From Auriscalpium vulgare (Eukaryota; Basidiomycota; Agaricomycetes; Russulales; Auriscalpiaceae), in assembly GCA_019915015.1 (NCBI GenBank), contig JAHBBC010000018.1:620001-684000 (forward strand): 64,000 nt of DNA. The letters are read 5' to 3'. A program made the translations under genes and the position numbers. Shown here piece by piece: positions 20,244-30,487 of this stretch. The notes below the pieces were generated by a model that saw only the letters and a list, made by a program, of their open reading frames with translations, ran no database searches and was not told where the DNA came from. The stretch's first letter is position 1. Each line of letters begins with the position of its first letter.

Positions 20244-22000
20244 TTGGACACACACCACCAGCGGCATCCTGACAGCCTCGTCGTGTAGCTGTTGCAATTT
20301 GCGTCAGCTGCGCGATACGGCCCGTATTTGCGCGAATAGCAGACTGTATCGTACGTCATAGAACATTCCTTCCTCCCATGGTCAGTATACTGATGTTTCC
20401 AAAGGTGCTGGGTCCACAATGGGCGCGAACACGGCAGTGCGGGCGGACAAGATGCGATTGCGGCGCGGGGCGCCGTCAGCTATGATTACGGGAAGACGAT
20501 GCGGCCCATCTGCACGTCTGCGCAAATAGTGCAATGAACGGTATGTCAACATTACCTTCCCTCGCACGGTCAGCGTTCTTATTTGGCTGCGTTCCATGCA
20601 GCAGGCGCGTTTCGTCCGGGTAGCGCTGTTTCTCAGCGGCGACCTTGCTCACGCTGCGCGGCGCGGCGTCGCAATTGCAAGCAGAACTACACGACCCCTT
20701 GCGGTGCGGGCCGCACACCTTTTGATACCACACGAGGCTCTGGCTATCGATTCCACGGTCGCGCGCGGATTGAACGACCATGCAAAAGTTCCCCGGACGA
20801 TGGTCCTGCACAGGACAGGGTGCTTGGGTGGGGGTGGATGCGTCCTACCGTGCTACGGGGGCACACTGCGAGGCGAAGCGAGGCGGACAATCGTGCGCAG
20901 TCATCGAGCGTGAGTCGCGCGCAACTTCTCAGACAAGAACGAGGCTCATGTCATATGCTCAAGCCGACGCATGATTGCCTCTGGACGTCACGGCTGTCCT
21001 TGCGCCTGGACTTGCCTTCTCGAAACCGACCTCACCGCAATCTGACGCACACGGCAACCAAGCTGGACGACCCGATGGCACGACACTCGGCGTCATGCAG
21101 TCGGCCCTCAATATCTGCGCGGTGAAAACGCGCGTGCCAGCCTGACGGAGACGTGTCAGCCTGAGATTGCGGGGTACGTCATCGTCTCTTTCTCGCGTGG
21201 CTGGTATCCTGATCACAAGGTTAGCAGAGGGTGCTGCAGGCGCCGACGCGCCGTCGTACTGTGAGCTCAGCATCGCGCATCGACGAGGCAATGGACACAG
21301 GAAAGCACAGGTATCGCAGCCCACCGACGCCGCGTCCCCGCTCGCCAAGAATACACGCCATCGGCACCGTTCTGCTTCACATCACGGCCCGCGTCGTCGT
21401 CGTGTGGCGGTCGCTCCTCGACATCTCCGCCGTGCAAACGCCTGATGAAGGCGCGAGTCTGCACGGTTCGTCATCCTTTCCTTGTCCCATGCTCGGTGTC
21501 CTGACCATAAGCTTAGCACAGGTGCAGGTGCCGTGTCGCGCGCGCGCAGACTTCACTTGGTGTCCGCAGGTTGACGGGACGACGGACTCGGGAAGACACG
21601 GGAAGGCCAACGTCGCGTGAACCCAATCACTGACGCCGCGTCCCTCATGATCACCCTTCCTCCATGACGAGCGCGCCGCCAGCGGACGTCTTATGGCGCA
21701 GGAACGGGCGGACGGCGGGCGCAAGCGAGCTAGGCGAGGCACCATGTCGTCGGTGCTGCTCGTGTACCGGTACGTTCAGGTCGTCTCGAGCTGCGGCAAC
21801 GTACTGACCGCGCCGTCAGATGCGGTTGCAGCGACAAAAACGAGGCCAAATACGCCAGCAAGACACCGAGTGCGCGGCCAGCCCGACGAGCAGAAAGCGC
21901 GGAATTTCCGTCACGTCGCACATTGGCAACATCGGCGGGCGAGTCGTAGGGGGAAAATGGTGCAATCTCGTCGAACGAGCGGCGTGTCTCTACGGTGTCC

Positions 22001-22168
22001 AACTAGTAGTCGAATGGTCACGCTTTGCAATAGCGTCTGTGCGAATAGCGTCAGACTCAGTAGTAGAATACTGTCGGACTGAGTAGAAGAGTAGCATCCG
22101 TAAAAAGGCTTCGGCGTGTAATAAGAGTGTCCGTTGGCACTAGTAGTAGAATAGCATCAGACTACTCG
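22001..22168 (+). repeat. Degenerate short-repeat cluster at the end of spacer 1
   Basis: Irregular repeats of tagtagaata, gcgaatagcgtcagact and atagcatcagact lie within 170 bp and end about 130 bp before the unit junction at 22296. Confidence 0.6.
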
Positions 22169-22284
22169 AAAAATCGCTGGTTGCCCGCACATCTAACCGT
22201 TCGCAAACCCATTGTATTGCAAGCACGCTACGTACATCGCACTATCTACGCGCCGCATGCCTGCGCTCGCCAACTCAGTCCGCG

Positions 22285-24552
22285 TCAACGAGAATAGTGC
22301 AGCGAATGAACCAGGGAATTGCCATGGCTGGACTGGATGAGCCTGCGCCGCTTGCTCGAGTGGGAGCCTGTATCCGATGGCGTGTCCGAAGCGTCCGAGA
22401 TGTAAGAGCTCGTGCGCTTGGTTCGCGGCTGCCAAGATTCGATCTCAACAGGCTCGCAACCATCGTCGGTGGGCCATCCGTCCTTGGCAAGCCATTGTCC
22501 GAATATCTTCAGCAAAGCGTCGGATGATTGAAGGGCTTTACGGGCCGCAGCAATTACTTCTTTGCCAACCTTCTTCTCGTCGCGATAAAGAGGAGAAAAA
22601 AGTTCTCTGAGGTCGCGCACAATGTTGGCGCAGGGATCAGGAAGGGCTTCCCGGAATATCTTGTCGGGCAGATTACCGTCTAGGAAAAACGCCATCTTGC
22701 CCTTGCCTCCGACAATGGCTTTGTCTTTTGCGCGAACACTGTAGCCTTCGAAGACCGTGCGCACGTCTTCAGAAACGCCGTCGTTTTCCATGGGGCGATA
22801 TAGAACGAGATTGTACGTCAGGACGTGGACGAAAGATTCCAGGTCGTCGGAGAGTGTGTGCGGCTTGGCTGGGTTGGCGAGCCGCAATCCCGACATAAAC
22901 TGCCATGTCCCCTGTAGTGGCATGAGACATGGCGGCCAAGCAAAGCAGATGATCACTCACAGTGCGCCAGTCTTGTCGCCGACTCTCCTTCTCCCTCTTC
23001 CGGATGAACTTGCACAAATCCCAGTCGATTAAAATGCCTCTGATGACACCGTCCGCGGTCTTGTAGAAGAGAATGTTCCCCGCGCTGATGTCCCGGTGCA
23101 AAACTTCCGCGAGTTCGTAAGCCTGTGCGTGCGCTGTCATCGGACTTCAGATAGCATATTCAGAGAAGATTCCGAAAGCAATCATACCTTCGACAGCGTC
23201 CCTTATCGCAGCGCACAGATCGCGGGTGCAACTGAACCTTTTCAGCGCGGTCCCAACGATGCCCAAAACAATCCGATAATGCACATGCGGCAGAAGAGTC
23301 TTGGTGTGGCAAGCCCACCACGCGGTCCTGTACTCGTCTGCCCTTGTACGCTGCGGCAGGTTGTCGCTCAGCACGTCGCCCGCGCATACCAGCGGCGCGA
23401 GGTGGGGGACGCCCTTCTCGTGGAGCAGACGATAGATGTCGCCTTCCTTTTCCAGATCCTCCAGGGCAAGACGCCACGAGTCCTTGAGGTAGACGCACGC
23501 ACTCGTCTGCACGTCGTAGGCGATGTACCCAGCGGTAGCGCGGCCGGTGAGCACACGGCTGTGGGTCACGGCGCTGGGAGCGACGAAGAACATGTCGACA
23601 TTTTGCACGTCGTCGTGGACGAGGAACTTGTGAAGGACATCCGGCACGCCATCGGGGAAGTGGCCGGAGGCCGTGAGGACGGCGCGAGCGGCCGCGACTT
23701 CGGCGGATGTGGGCACGGTGACAGTCGGATCGCGGCCGCGCTGGGTGGGAGTCATGTGGTTGAAACGCCAGAGGAACTCTGCGAAAAGAGGATTGCCCCG
23801 CCACTCGAATATCTCGGTGACGAAGACACCGCCGCGTTCCCATCGCATGAGGCGCGCTTCGCCCGCGCTGAGGAAGACCGAAAAGGAGCAGGTCCGGAAT
23901 TGGGAAGCGTTCTGTGCCAGCGCGTACGAAATCATCTGGCCTCTGGTGCTCGCAGCCAGTTTAGACTTGCCCTCGAAGATACACTCTTTTCGCTCGTCAC
24001 CAGTAACGTCGTCCTTCGGATCCACGAAGGGATCTCCCTTGGCCGGCTTCACTTCGAAGAACAGCTCGACGTCGCGATAGTCGGCTCTGTCCCTGGTCAC
24101 TTGAGGCTCGCCAGGCTGAGGACGGATGAAGGCCGAGATGTCAGGCTTTCGAACCTCCTCGTAGTTTTTGTCTCCCTTCGAGGTCGTGTTGACGAAGACC
24201 AGGTTGGGGCAGATTTCACTGGCGTGAACCGCGGCGATCTTACGTGCGTCAGCGGCTGTTGGATGGATGAAGATGGAGCGCTCACAAATTTATTCTCGTA
24301 GTCTCTGCCTTCCATGGCCATGTCGATGGAATTCGCAGGGCGCACACCCGGCGCCGACGGCACGAAATCTTCCAGGAACTGAGCCAAGGGGACTGGTCCG
24401 ACGAACATGTACTGCATGTCGGCGTCGGCCTGTTGATACTTGTGGCCTGCGTCTCCTGTGTTCGGATTGGTAGAGAATGGCTCTGATCCGGAGCGGCCGT
24501 GTTTAACGGGAGTGCTTTCAGTTGCTTCCTTCAAGTAGGAGAAAGAGGGCAT
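22285..24552 (-). CDS. FunK1-type protein kinase, copy B, 705 aa
   Basis: Exons 24552-24286, 24238-23188, 23133-22961 and 22911-22285. The protein is the same as copy A as far as I can read, except that the last residues SLPEGHPI are replaced by YSR and a stop taken from the end of spacer 1. The kinase core is intact. A hAT element begins 216 bp upstream of the start codon, in the same transcriptional orientation. Confidence 0.88.
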
Positions 24553-24759
24553 GTTGAGCGCAAGCAGATTGAAAGAAGATGGGGGGAAGAGACGGACCTA
24601 CGCAGGCTCTCGAGACAGGCTTTTAAGCAGGATTTCCGGCCACAGACCTGGAGGGTGTGGCCGTGCAGGACAATGGAGGTCGGGACTACGGACCCGCGTG
24701 CCAAGCTGAACCGTGAACGCGTGCCAGATTTGCATCACGTGTCCGTCACTGCACACGGC
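24553..24759. promoter_or_regulatory. FunK1 upstream region, copy B (hAT target zone)
   Basis: About 200 bp upstream of the kinase start codon that hAT has entered in units 2 and 3. No clear TATA box is visible. The homologous zones are 11948-12159, 42494-42689 and 60412-60611. Confidence 0.35.
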
Positions 24760-24767
24760 CCGCCCCG
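24760..24767. repeat. Left target-site duplication of unit 2 hAT
   Basis: CCGCCCCG directly before the TIR. Confidence 0.95.
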
Positions 24768-24787
24768 TAGTGTTGCGGGAAAAACCT
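24768..24787 (+). repeat. Left terminal inverted repeat, unit 2 hAT
   Basis: Twenty bases pair with the right end at 30078-30097 with one mismatch at position 4. Confidence 0.95.
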
Positions 24788-24805
24788 CTGGCCAGTATCC
24801 CCCCG

Positions 24806-24858
24806 GTAAGGTACCGGTGGCGCTCCTAGCCGGGGAGGTATCAAACCGGTACCGTACC
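24806..24858. repeat. Left subterminal GGTACCGG-type motifs of hAT (unit 2)
   Basis: GGTACCGGT and CCGGTACCGTACC occur within 90 bp of the left end. Similar motifs lie near the right end (TGTACCGGG at about 29,984 and GGTACCGGTAC at 30022-30032). Subterminal repeats in hAT elements often bind the transposase; that role is inferred here. Confidence 0.55.
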
Positions 24859-25146
24859 AGGGAAATAGTCACGTGATGTTTAGTTCCCACGCAGTAGCAG
24901 CTCGATTTTCGCGTACACACGAGGATTTGGAATGGTTTCAATGCATCAGATGAAGATTTAGCAGTGTATGTATCCATAGCCAAATTGCCAGAGCTTAGCC
25001 GTAGGTGCCCCGACCTGTACGAATTCGCTGCTGCCTGCTACACAAGTGTCATGATTTGTCAGCAGACGCGGCTTTTGCAAGGCTGCCGCAGCACTCGAGC
25101 GTACATTGTAACAACGCGTACAATACATACTGAAACCTCGGGAGGC

Positions 25147-28100
25147 TTATTGAAACAAGGCATCTGTGCTGAAATCATTGTCCTCTTCATCAGAATCTGG
25201 TATGCTCTCGTCCCTAGCCTGACCTGCACTGACTCCGACAGCAGGGTTCCGACGTGCAGGAAGCTGAGCTTCCTCCGCGAGGACATCAGATAAAATTGCA
25301 GACCTCAGGTTGATGTGAGGCATCTTGATGAAAGCATTGGCAGGTTCGTACGGTTCTGCCAGGTCTTCACCTTGAACGTCATTGTCGTCATTGTCGTCTT
25401 CTTCGTCCGACATCGGTGCGGGTGCGTTTTCTGAAGAGGGGAATACCTTCTTTTCGATGTTGTAGAACTTGACCGAAGGGAATTGATTAGTGTGCGCGCG
25501 CACCTGCTCGAATGGTTGGAACACTGTGTACTTCAATAAAGAACGGAGGTTGCTTACCTTGCTCTTAGACATGTGGTACTGTCGGACTTGAGTCATTGCA
25601 GACATGTTATGCACGGATAGCCGATTCCTATGCTTTGGAGTAAGCCATGTGAATGTAGAGCCAGTCCGTTCATCGGGCATGGAGTTGACTCGGACGGAAT
25701 ACAGTTTGATAGCGAGATGCTATTCATGACAGCATCAGTCGGCAGCGCTCGGTGAATCATACGGACACGAACACGTACCGGAAGGATGTGCACATTATCA
25801 GAGCCAACACGGCCCTTCCACCACTTAAGGACCGCCTGCGGAACCGTATCGTCGAGCGGATGATCGAATGGGAACTGGTGTCGAGCATAGGCTAGAGTTT
25901 CCCTGTGAAGTTGGGCTGTAAATGATTTCCCTTTTTTTGCCCACTTCAAGAATGCCTTCTTATGGCCATGAACGATCTCTTTCTCTCCGATGTTGGCTAA
26001 GAAGCGGACAACGGACTCGAAAATTGATGGATGCCGAACACCAATGAGTGTCACCTTCTCGCCTTCCGGTAGCCACAGGTCCGACGTGATAAGATCTGAT
26101 TGATGCACACATAAGACAGCGACGAGATGCAAGCAAAAGAATGGCTCTAACCAGGGTTCAGATATGCTGCAGCAAGGTATGCATTATTAGCTATGTTGCC
26201 ATCCAGAAAGAGTTGGCGATGTCGCGCATTGAGGATGCCGCGGATGGCGTTCGCGACCTCAGCGTCAAAATACAGCCTAGGATTTTGAAAGGCGTCCTCT
26301 GTTGCACGAATAACAGCATGCCAGAATATATAGACGTCGGCAGCAGTTGCCTCCAGAGCCTCCAGGCAGGCTAATGCCTTTGTTGCAGGCAAAGTGGCCG
26401 CGATGAACTGGGAGAGACCAGACTCGAACTTGAATGTCTGGTGATCATCCGGTGCAGGCTGAAAATACTCAGCAATTTCCTGCGAATGTTGTCAGCAAGT
26501 CATTTCGTCTAGTCGATCCATCAATTGTACCTCATAAAGTCCGTTAGGCGATTCACGGATGACTTTCTTGATCGCAGCTGAGGACCGATGGACAGAGCGA
26601 GCAGAGAGCGGGATTGTTGCGAATCTCGTCTTTCCGATAGCCTCCAGGCCGCGTCCTGTCTTTAGTTTTTCACGAGCTTTCTTGAGGGCTGCATGTCCAG
26701 CGTGCGAGGTATGAAATAATGTTATTGTCTGCCGCACCACACGGATGATCTGGTTGCGGATTAGATCTGATTAATGCTGGTAGTGTGGACGTTTGCGCAC
26801 CGGTTTGAAAACATCAATGAGATTAATCTCAAGGATTGTGCGATTCAAGTGATGGCAAACATCCGCAAGATTGAGCGCAGTGGGCATGAGGGCCAGAATT
26901 GCAATGGAACGCGAGGCTCGCGTGTTACCCGTGCTATCACATGTCAGGCCGGAAAACCTGGACGGACCGATGGCATTGACAATCTGCGCGAAGTTGTTAG
27001 AAATTGCTGAAGTAGTTAAGTTCCAATGCCCACGCACCGGACTTGCGACATTCTCAACGATCCAAGGTGCAGTGTGCGACTCGGAAGTTGCCTCCCGTGT
27101 GTCCATCAAGTATACTTCACGGTCTGAGGTCGAGACGTGTACAGTCCAGTAGGACTCACGACCTGTCGAAGTTCCGCCGTCATAGGAGAGAGTGAGGTCT
27201 TCCTGACCTTGCAGATACTTGAGTTGCTCCCGGCGGACCCACGATGCTTCGTTTACGATGCCTTCATATTCGAGCTTGTCTCTGGTTGAAGGTGCATATG
27301 ATGGTAAGGCAATCTCAAGCATCTCCTTCCACTCCGGGCGCGAGACGATATATGTTGGCAAACCCGCGACGCATATGAGTTTAAGAATGGCAAGGTCGAG
27401 CTTTCTGTGACGCTCGAGCTTCCCAAGCGCCTTTGCTTGCCGAAAGAACGCATGTGTCGCGGCGCCTGCATCTTGCTTCTCCCCATCTTGTCCAATTCCA
27501 TCTTGAGCTCCTAGTTCCTTCGCAACCATCATGGATCCTTTCGAATTGGTGAGCTCCTGGACCTGCGCAGACAGTGCCTTTCCAGCTGAATGTATGTGCA
27601 CTTTCTCCCGCAGCTCTGAGGACAGCTTGGGGCAGTCCTTTGCATGACGAACGACTCGGATCAACGCTCGATGTCGGAAAGTATGATGGCAAGGGTTATC
27701 AGGACCTCCGACACAGCGCCAGAGCAGCGTAGTTGGATTGTCGCGGCGATAGCAAGCCTCGGTGAGAGCGTCCATCAGAGGATCCGGCGGCCGTCCTCCC
27801 CGGCGCGCATCCTTCTTCGGCTGCACCCATTTGACAAGGTCACCAGGGTTAAGCTCAATCTCCATGTCGCTCCCATCTTCTTCCCCCATCTCGTTCACAT
27901 ACGGAGCTGCGCCGTCCGCAACTCCTTCGGCATCTGATTTCTGTTCATCGAGCTGCTGGTCTTGCAGTACCGGTGAACTACTAGGCTGCTTGTGCGTAGC
28001 GACTGTGTTTCCGCCCGAACGCTTTGCAACCTGTAAGCAAAGCTTCTGTTACTTACTGCTGTCGCGCGCTGACAACCTCTTTGGGCACTTACAGTTGACG

Positions 28101-29664
28101 TTCCAGCAATATGCAGATTCAACGGCGCCGGTTTGAAGACCTCGTCCCACTGCTGCTTGCTCCCCGCATTGCCGGAACTCTCCGCCGGTTCCTTTCCTTT
28201 CGAAGCGGCATTTTTCTTCGTGCGTTTGGCTGGCACGGTGAGTGGCGTGACATTGGTGGCTACACTCAGTCGCCTCTTAACGACGCCTTCTAGACTCAAT
28301 AACTGCGGCTTCGTGAACGCCGATGTGTGCGCACTTGCCCGTATAAGCATGCCAGGCGCTAGCATATTGGACTTGTATTTGAGACTGTCCTGCACTGTCG
28401 GTGAGTCGAGTCCGCAAGTAAGTGAAGCTGAGCGCGCACTGACCATGTCACGTAGGTAACACATTATGTCAGCAAGGTGTCGAATGCGTTGCACGACACA
28501 GTCTGTATCCGAGAGGAGATGGATGTCGTCGGGGATGAGATGGTGAGCAAGAGAATTGTGGCTGAGGACAGAGCAGGAGAAGCTGTCGAGCTGTGGGGTG
28601 CATGGTAACACGTTGAGTGAAAGCGGCCCAGTCGCTCCGTGTTGTCCTAACCACCATTCTATCATCTCCAACAGCTCGCGGGGCGGCTTCCGTCCAAGAG
28701 AATCAGCATAGAAAGCCGTGTGTGGCTCTACGCTGATCGCAACGGACACCCAGTGATTTGTCTCGTGTACGGCTGCTGGCAAGAGCACATCCGCGCCATC
28801 GATCCGCACCCCGATCGTCATTCCAACCTCCTTGAGTGATCCATCTTGCAGCTGCGAGCCAGCCAATCGTAGGGGAGTGATGCCGCGCATTGATTGGTAA
28901 GATGTTCCGCTAGCATTGAGTCGTGCGCGGTTGCGGTACGTGTCAATGAGCTTGACTGATGCCGCACTCGGCAGTATACATGCCGGCTTGCCTTGTCTTT
29001 GCAGACGATGACCTAGCAGCATCCCCAGCTGATCCATATGCTCCGCCGCCAGCCAACGCCGACCACAGTACGATGTAAGCGTCTTTGGATCGACGCCCAT
29101 CGTCGTTGGGAGGGGTACGTCCCATGGCCAGTCGTCGAGGAGTGCTGACGTGTCTGCAGCAAGGGACTTCACCTCGTCGTTGAGCAAGCCCTCGGTCCAA
29201 GTCTTCAACCACGCAGTGGCCAGAGAAAGGCGCGCCTTGGCAGCGAGTATGCGCCGGACCTCGTACCAGTAGGTGAGAACCCACATCGGGGTTTTGAGTG
29301 TTTGTTGAGTGACCGACTCTTGAACAGGATAGCCCAGGCAAGCATAGCCTGTCTCTAGGGCGGGGATGACGCGGTTTTGCAGGATTTCCAACACCTCGGT
29401 GTGCGGCGGCATCGGCCTAGAGAGCAGGACCATTGCATTTGCGGCCGTTATGAAGCTTTGGCCCTTCGAGAAGAGTGTGCTCTGCTGGAGCAGAGACGGC
29501 GCGTTCGCCTCCGGTGGGACAGGGAAATTTTGGATATCGGCATTGCGCAGGGCTGGTGTGGGTAGTAGGACATGTTTAATGTCGTCGGGAATGGGTATTC
29601 TTTTGAGGATATCACCCAGAGTTTGAAATGAGTCGATGTCGTGGATGACCTCGTCGTCCGCCAT
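25147..29664 (-). CDS. Ulp1-protease/hAT transposase fusion, about 1,394 aa (unit 2 copy)
   Basis: Exons 29664-28093, 28030-26801, 26749-26531, 26479-26152, 26095-25779, 25719-25558 and 25503-25147 keep one frame through introns of 51-62 nt. Residues 1-524 hold a Ulp1/C48-type cysteine-protease domain: RRWLAAEHMDQLGMLLGHR, ETNHWVSVAI (H304), FYADSLG (D321) and CTPQLDSFSCSVLSHN (Q358, C364). Exon 2 adds a linker, a BED-like finger (WRCVGGPDNPCHHTFRHRAL, then HAKDC) and the hAT core (LTLSYDGGTS, LTCDSTGNTR, LADVCHHLNR). Later exons carry LACLEALEATAADVYIFWHA, then NARHRQLFLDGN and AAYLNP. The hAT dimerisation-type C-terminus reads LAIKLYSVRVNSMPDERTGS, then TFTWLTPKHRNRLSV. An acidic tail (MSDEEDDNDDN) follows. 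The last intron (54 nt) may be retained, giving 1,412 aa. hAT transposases excise and integrate DNA; the protease might remove SUMO from host or self proteins (inference). Confidence 0.85.
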
Positions 29665-30066
29665 TTGACAGTTTTGAGGGTTGGCAAAATGTGCTAGGCC
29701 AGTGTCGAAGGTGAAGATTGCGCCCTCATTTAGTCACTCACTACGGAGTGTAAATGTCGATCACAGCAACGGGTCGATCATACACACGTTGCTGCATACA
29801 ACACTCTTGCAACTATCCCATGCCGAGGCGGGATGTGTCTAATACCTCCTTAAACATCCGCGTAGCATTGCACAACCACCTTACGACTGCCGGCCATGTC
29901 TGCGTGCGAGGCTGCGAGCCTCATGGCTCATGGGCCGGCGCCGGGCGCCGGAGGGGCCGACACACATCACGTGCTGGAGGTATTGTACCGGGTATATTGG
30001 GGCCCAGGGCAGGGCAGGTATGGTACCGGTACTATACAGGTACATTACCGGGGAAAAACGTTTTCG

Positions 30067-30088
30067 GGGAAAAACTCAGGTTTTTCCC
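30067..30088. repeat. Hairpin at the right end of hAT (unit 2)
   Basis: GGGAAAAAC and GTTTTTCCC are separated by 4 nt. The inner arm lies partly in the TIR, so the right end can form a local hairpin with a TIR-like sequence. Same structure at 47987-48008 in unit 3. Confidence 0.6.
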
Positions 30089-30097
30089 GCAACGCTA
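30078..30097 (-). repeat. Right terminal inverted repeat, unit 2 hAT
   Basis: Partner of the left end. The equivalent pair in unit 3 is 42698-42717 and 47998-48017. Confidence 0.95.
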
Positions 30098-30105
30098 CCG
30101 CCCCG
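30098..30105. repeat. Right target-site duplication of unit 2 hAT
   Basis: CCGCCCCG directly after the TIR; occurs once at the empty sites in units 1 and 4. Confidence 0.95.
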
Positions 30106-30487
30106 CCGTCACGGCAACTCAAGTCTTCATCGTCGCGCTCGACGTTGACGTCAACGGCGACTCTATGTCACTCGCTCCTCCGACTCTCATTCCGCGCCCG
30201 CTGCTCTTCCCCGCCGCGTTGTTTGGCTCGCGGACGGGCGACAAACACCGCACACGGCGCGTCCAATCACAGCGCGCGCTGCTGTCGCGTCCAGCAATAA
30301 ATCGACGTGTATTCTCGTTGCTACAGCCCGCAGGGCCGCAAGCACGCCCCCGCACCAAGCCGCGCGCATACAACCCAAGTCCCATGGCCCCCACGCCTTG
30401 CCTTCCTCGCCGTCGCGCACTCCCGCTCCCTCGTCTCTGCCCGCATCGACGCACTGACCGGTGGTCCTGCTCCTCGCCGAAGAATCG

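Larger units (their letters stand above)
9691..22295. repeat. Tandem array unit 1 (12,605 bp): FunK1 gene plus spacer
   Basis: The sequence from 9691 recurs from 22296 almost base for base, so the period is 12,605 bp. The unit contains FunK1 copy A from near its 3' end and a 10.3-kb spacer, and has no hAT insertion. Left of 9691 the sequence is unique, whereas all later units are preceded by spacer sequence. The joined ends share a short block (agtgcagcgaatg) with a nearby caacg, consistent with a duplication through microhomology. Confidence 0.95.
11948..22295. other. Spacer 1 (10.3 kb, empty hAT site near 12,160)
   Basis: GC-rich, with no long convincing single-exon ORF. It contains the FunK1 upstream region, the site hit by hAT in units 2 and 3, the possible spliced loci S1, S2 and S3 and a junction repeat cluster, all listed separately. 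The remaining stretches (about 15.8-17.0, 17.8-18.7 and 20.3-22.0 kb) hold only short overlapping frames on both strands. One 105-codon plus-strand frame at 20596-20913 and a 111-codon antisense frame at 20476-20811 overlap, and I cannot choose between them. Confidence 0.6.
24768..30097 (-). mobile_element. hAT-superfamily DNA transposon, unit 2 copy, 5,330 bp
   Basis: The ends match the hAT hallmarks. The terminal inverted repeat is TAGTGTTGCGGGAAAAACCT on the left, and its complement with one mismatch (TAGC...) on the right. An 8-bp duplication CCGCCCCG flanks both sides, and the uninterrupted sequence is seen in units 1 and 4. The element carries one long transposase gene on the minus strand. 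It is nearly identical to the unit 3 copy, with an intact gene and intact ends, which suggests recent activity. Confidence 0.95.

Noticed and set aside
24768..30097. The 5.3-kb insertion as a KDZ-type or Mutator-type element because of the Ulp1 domain
   Set aside because: The 8-bp target duplications, TAGNG-type ends and hAT core and dimerisation motifs all indicate hAT. KDZ cysteine-cluster motifs are absent.
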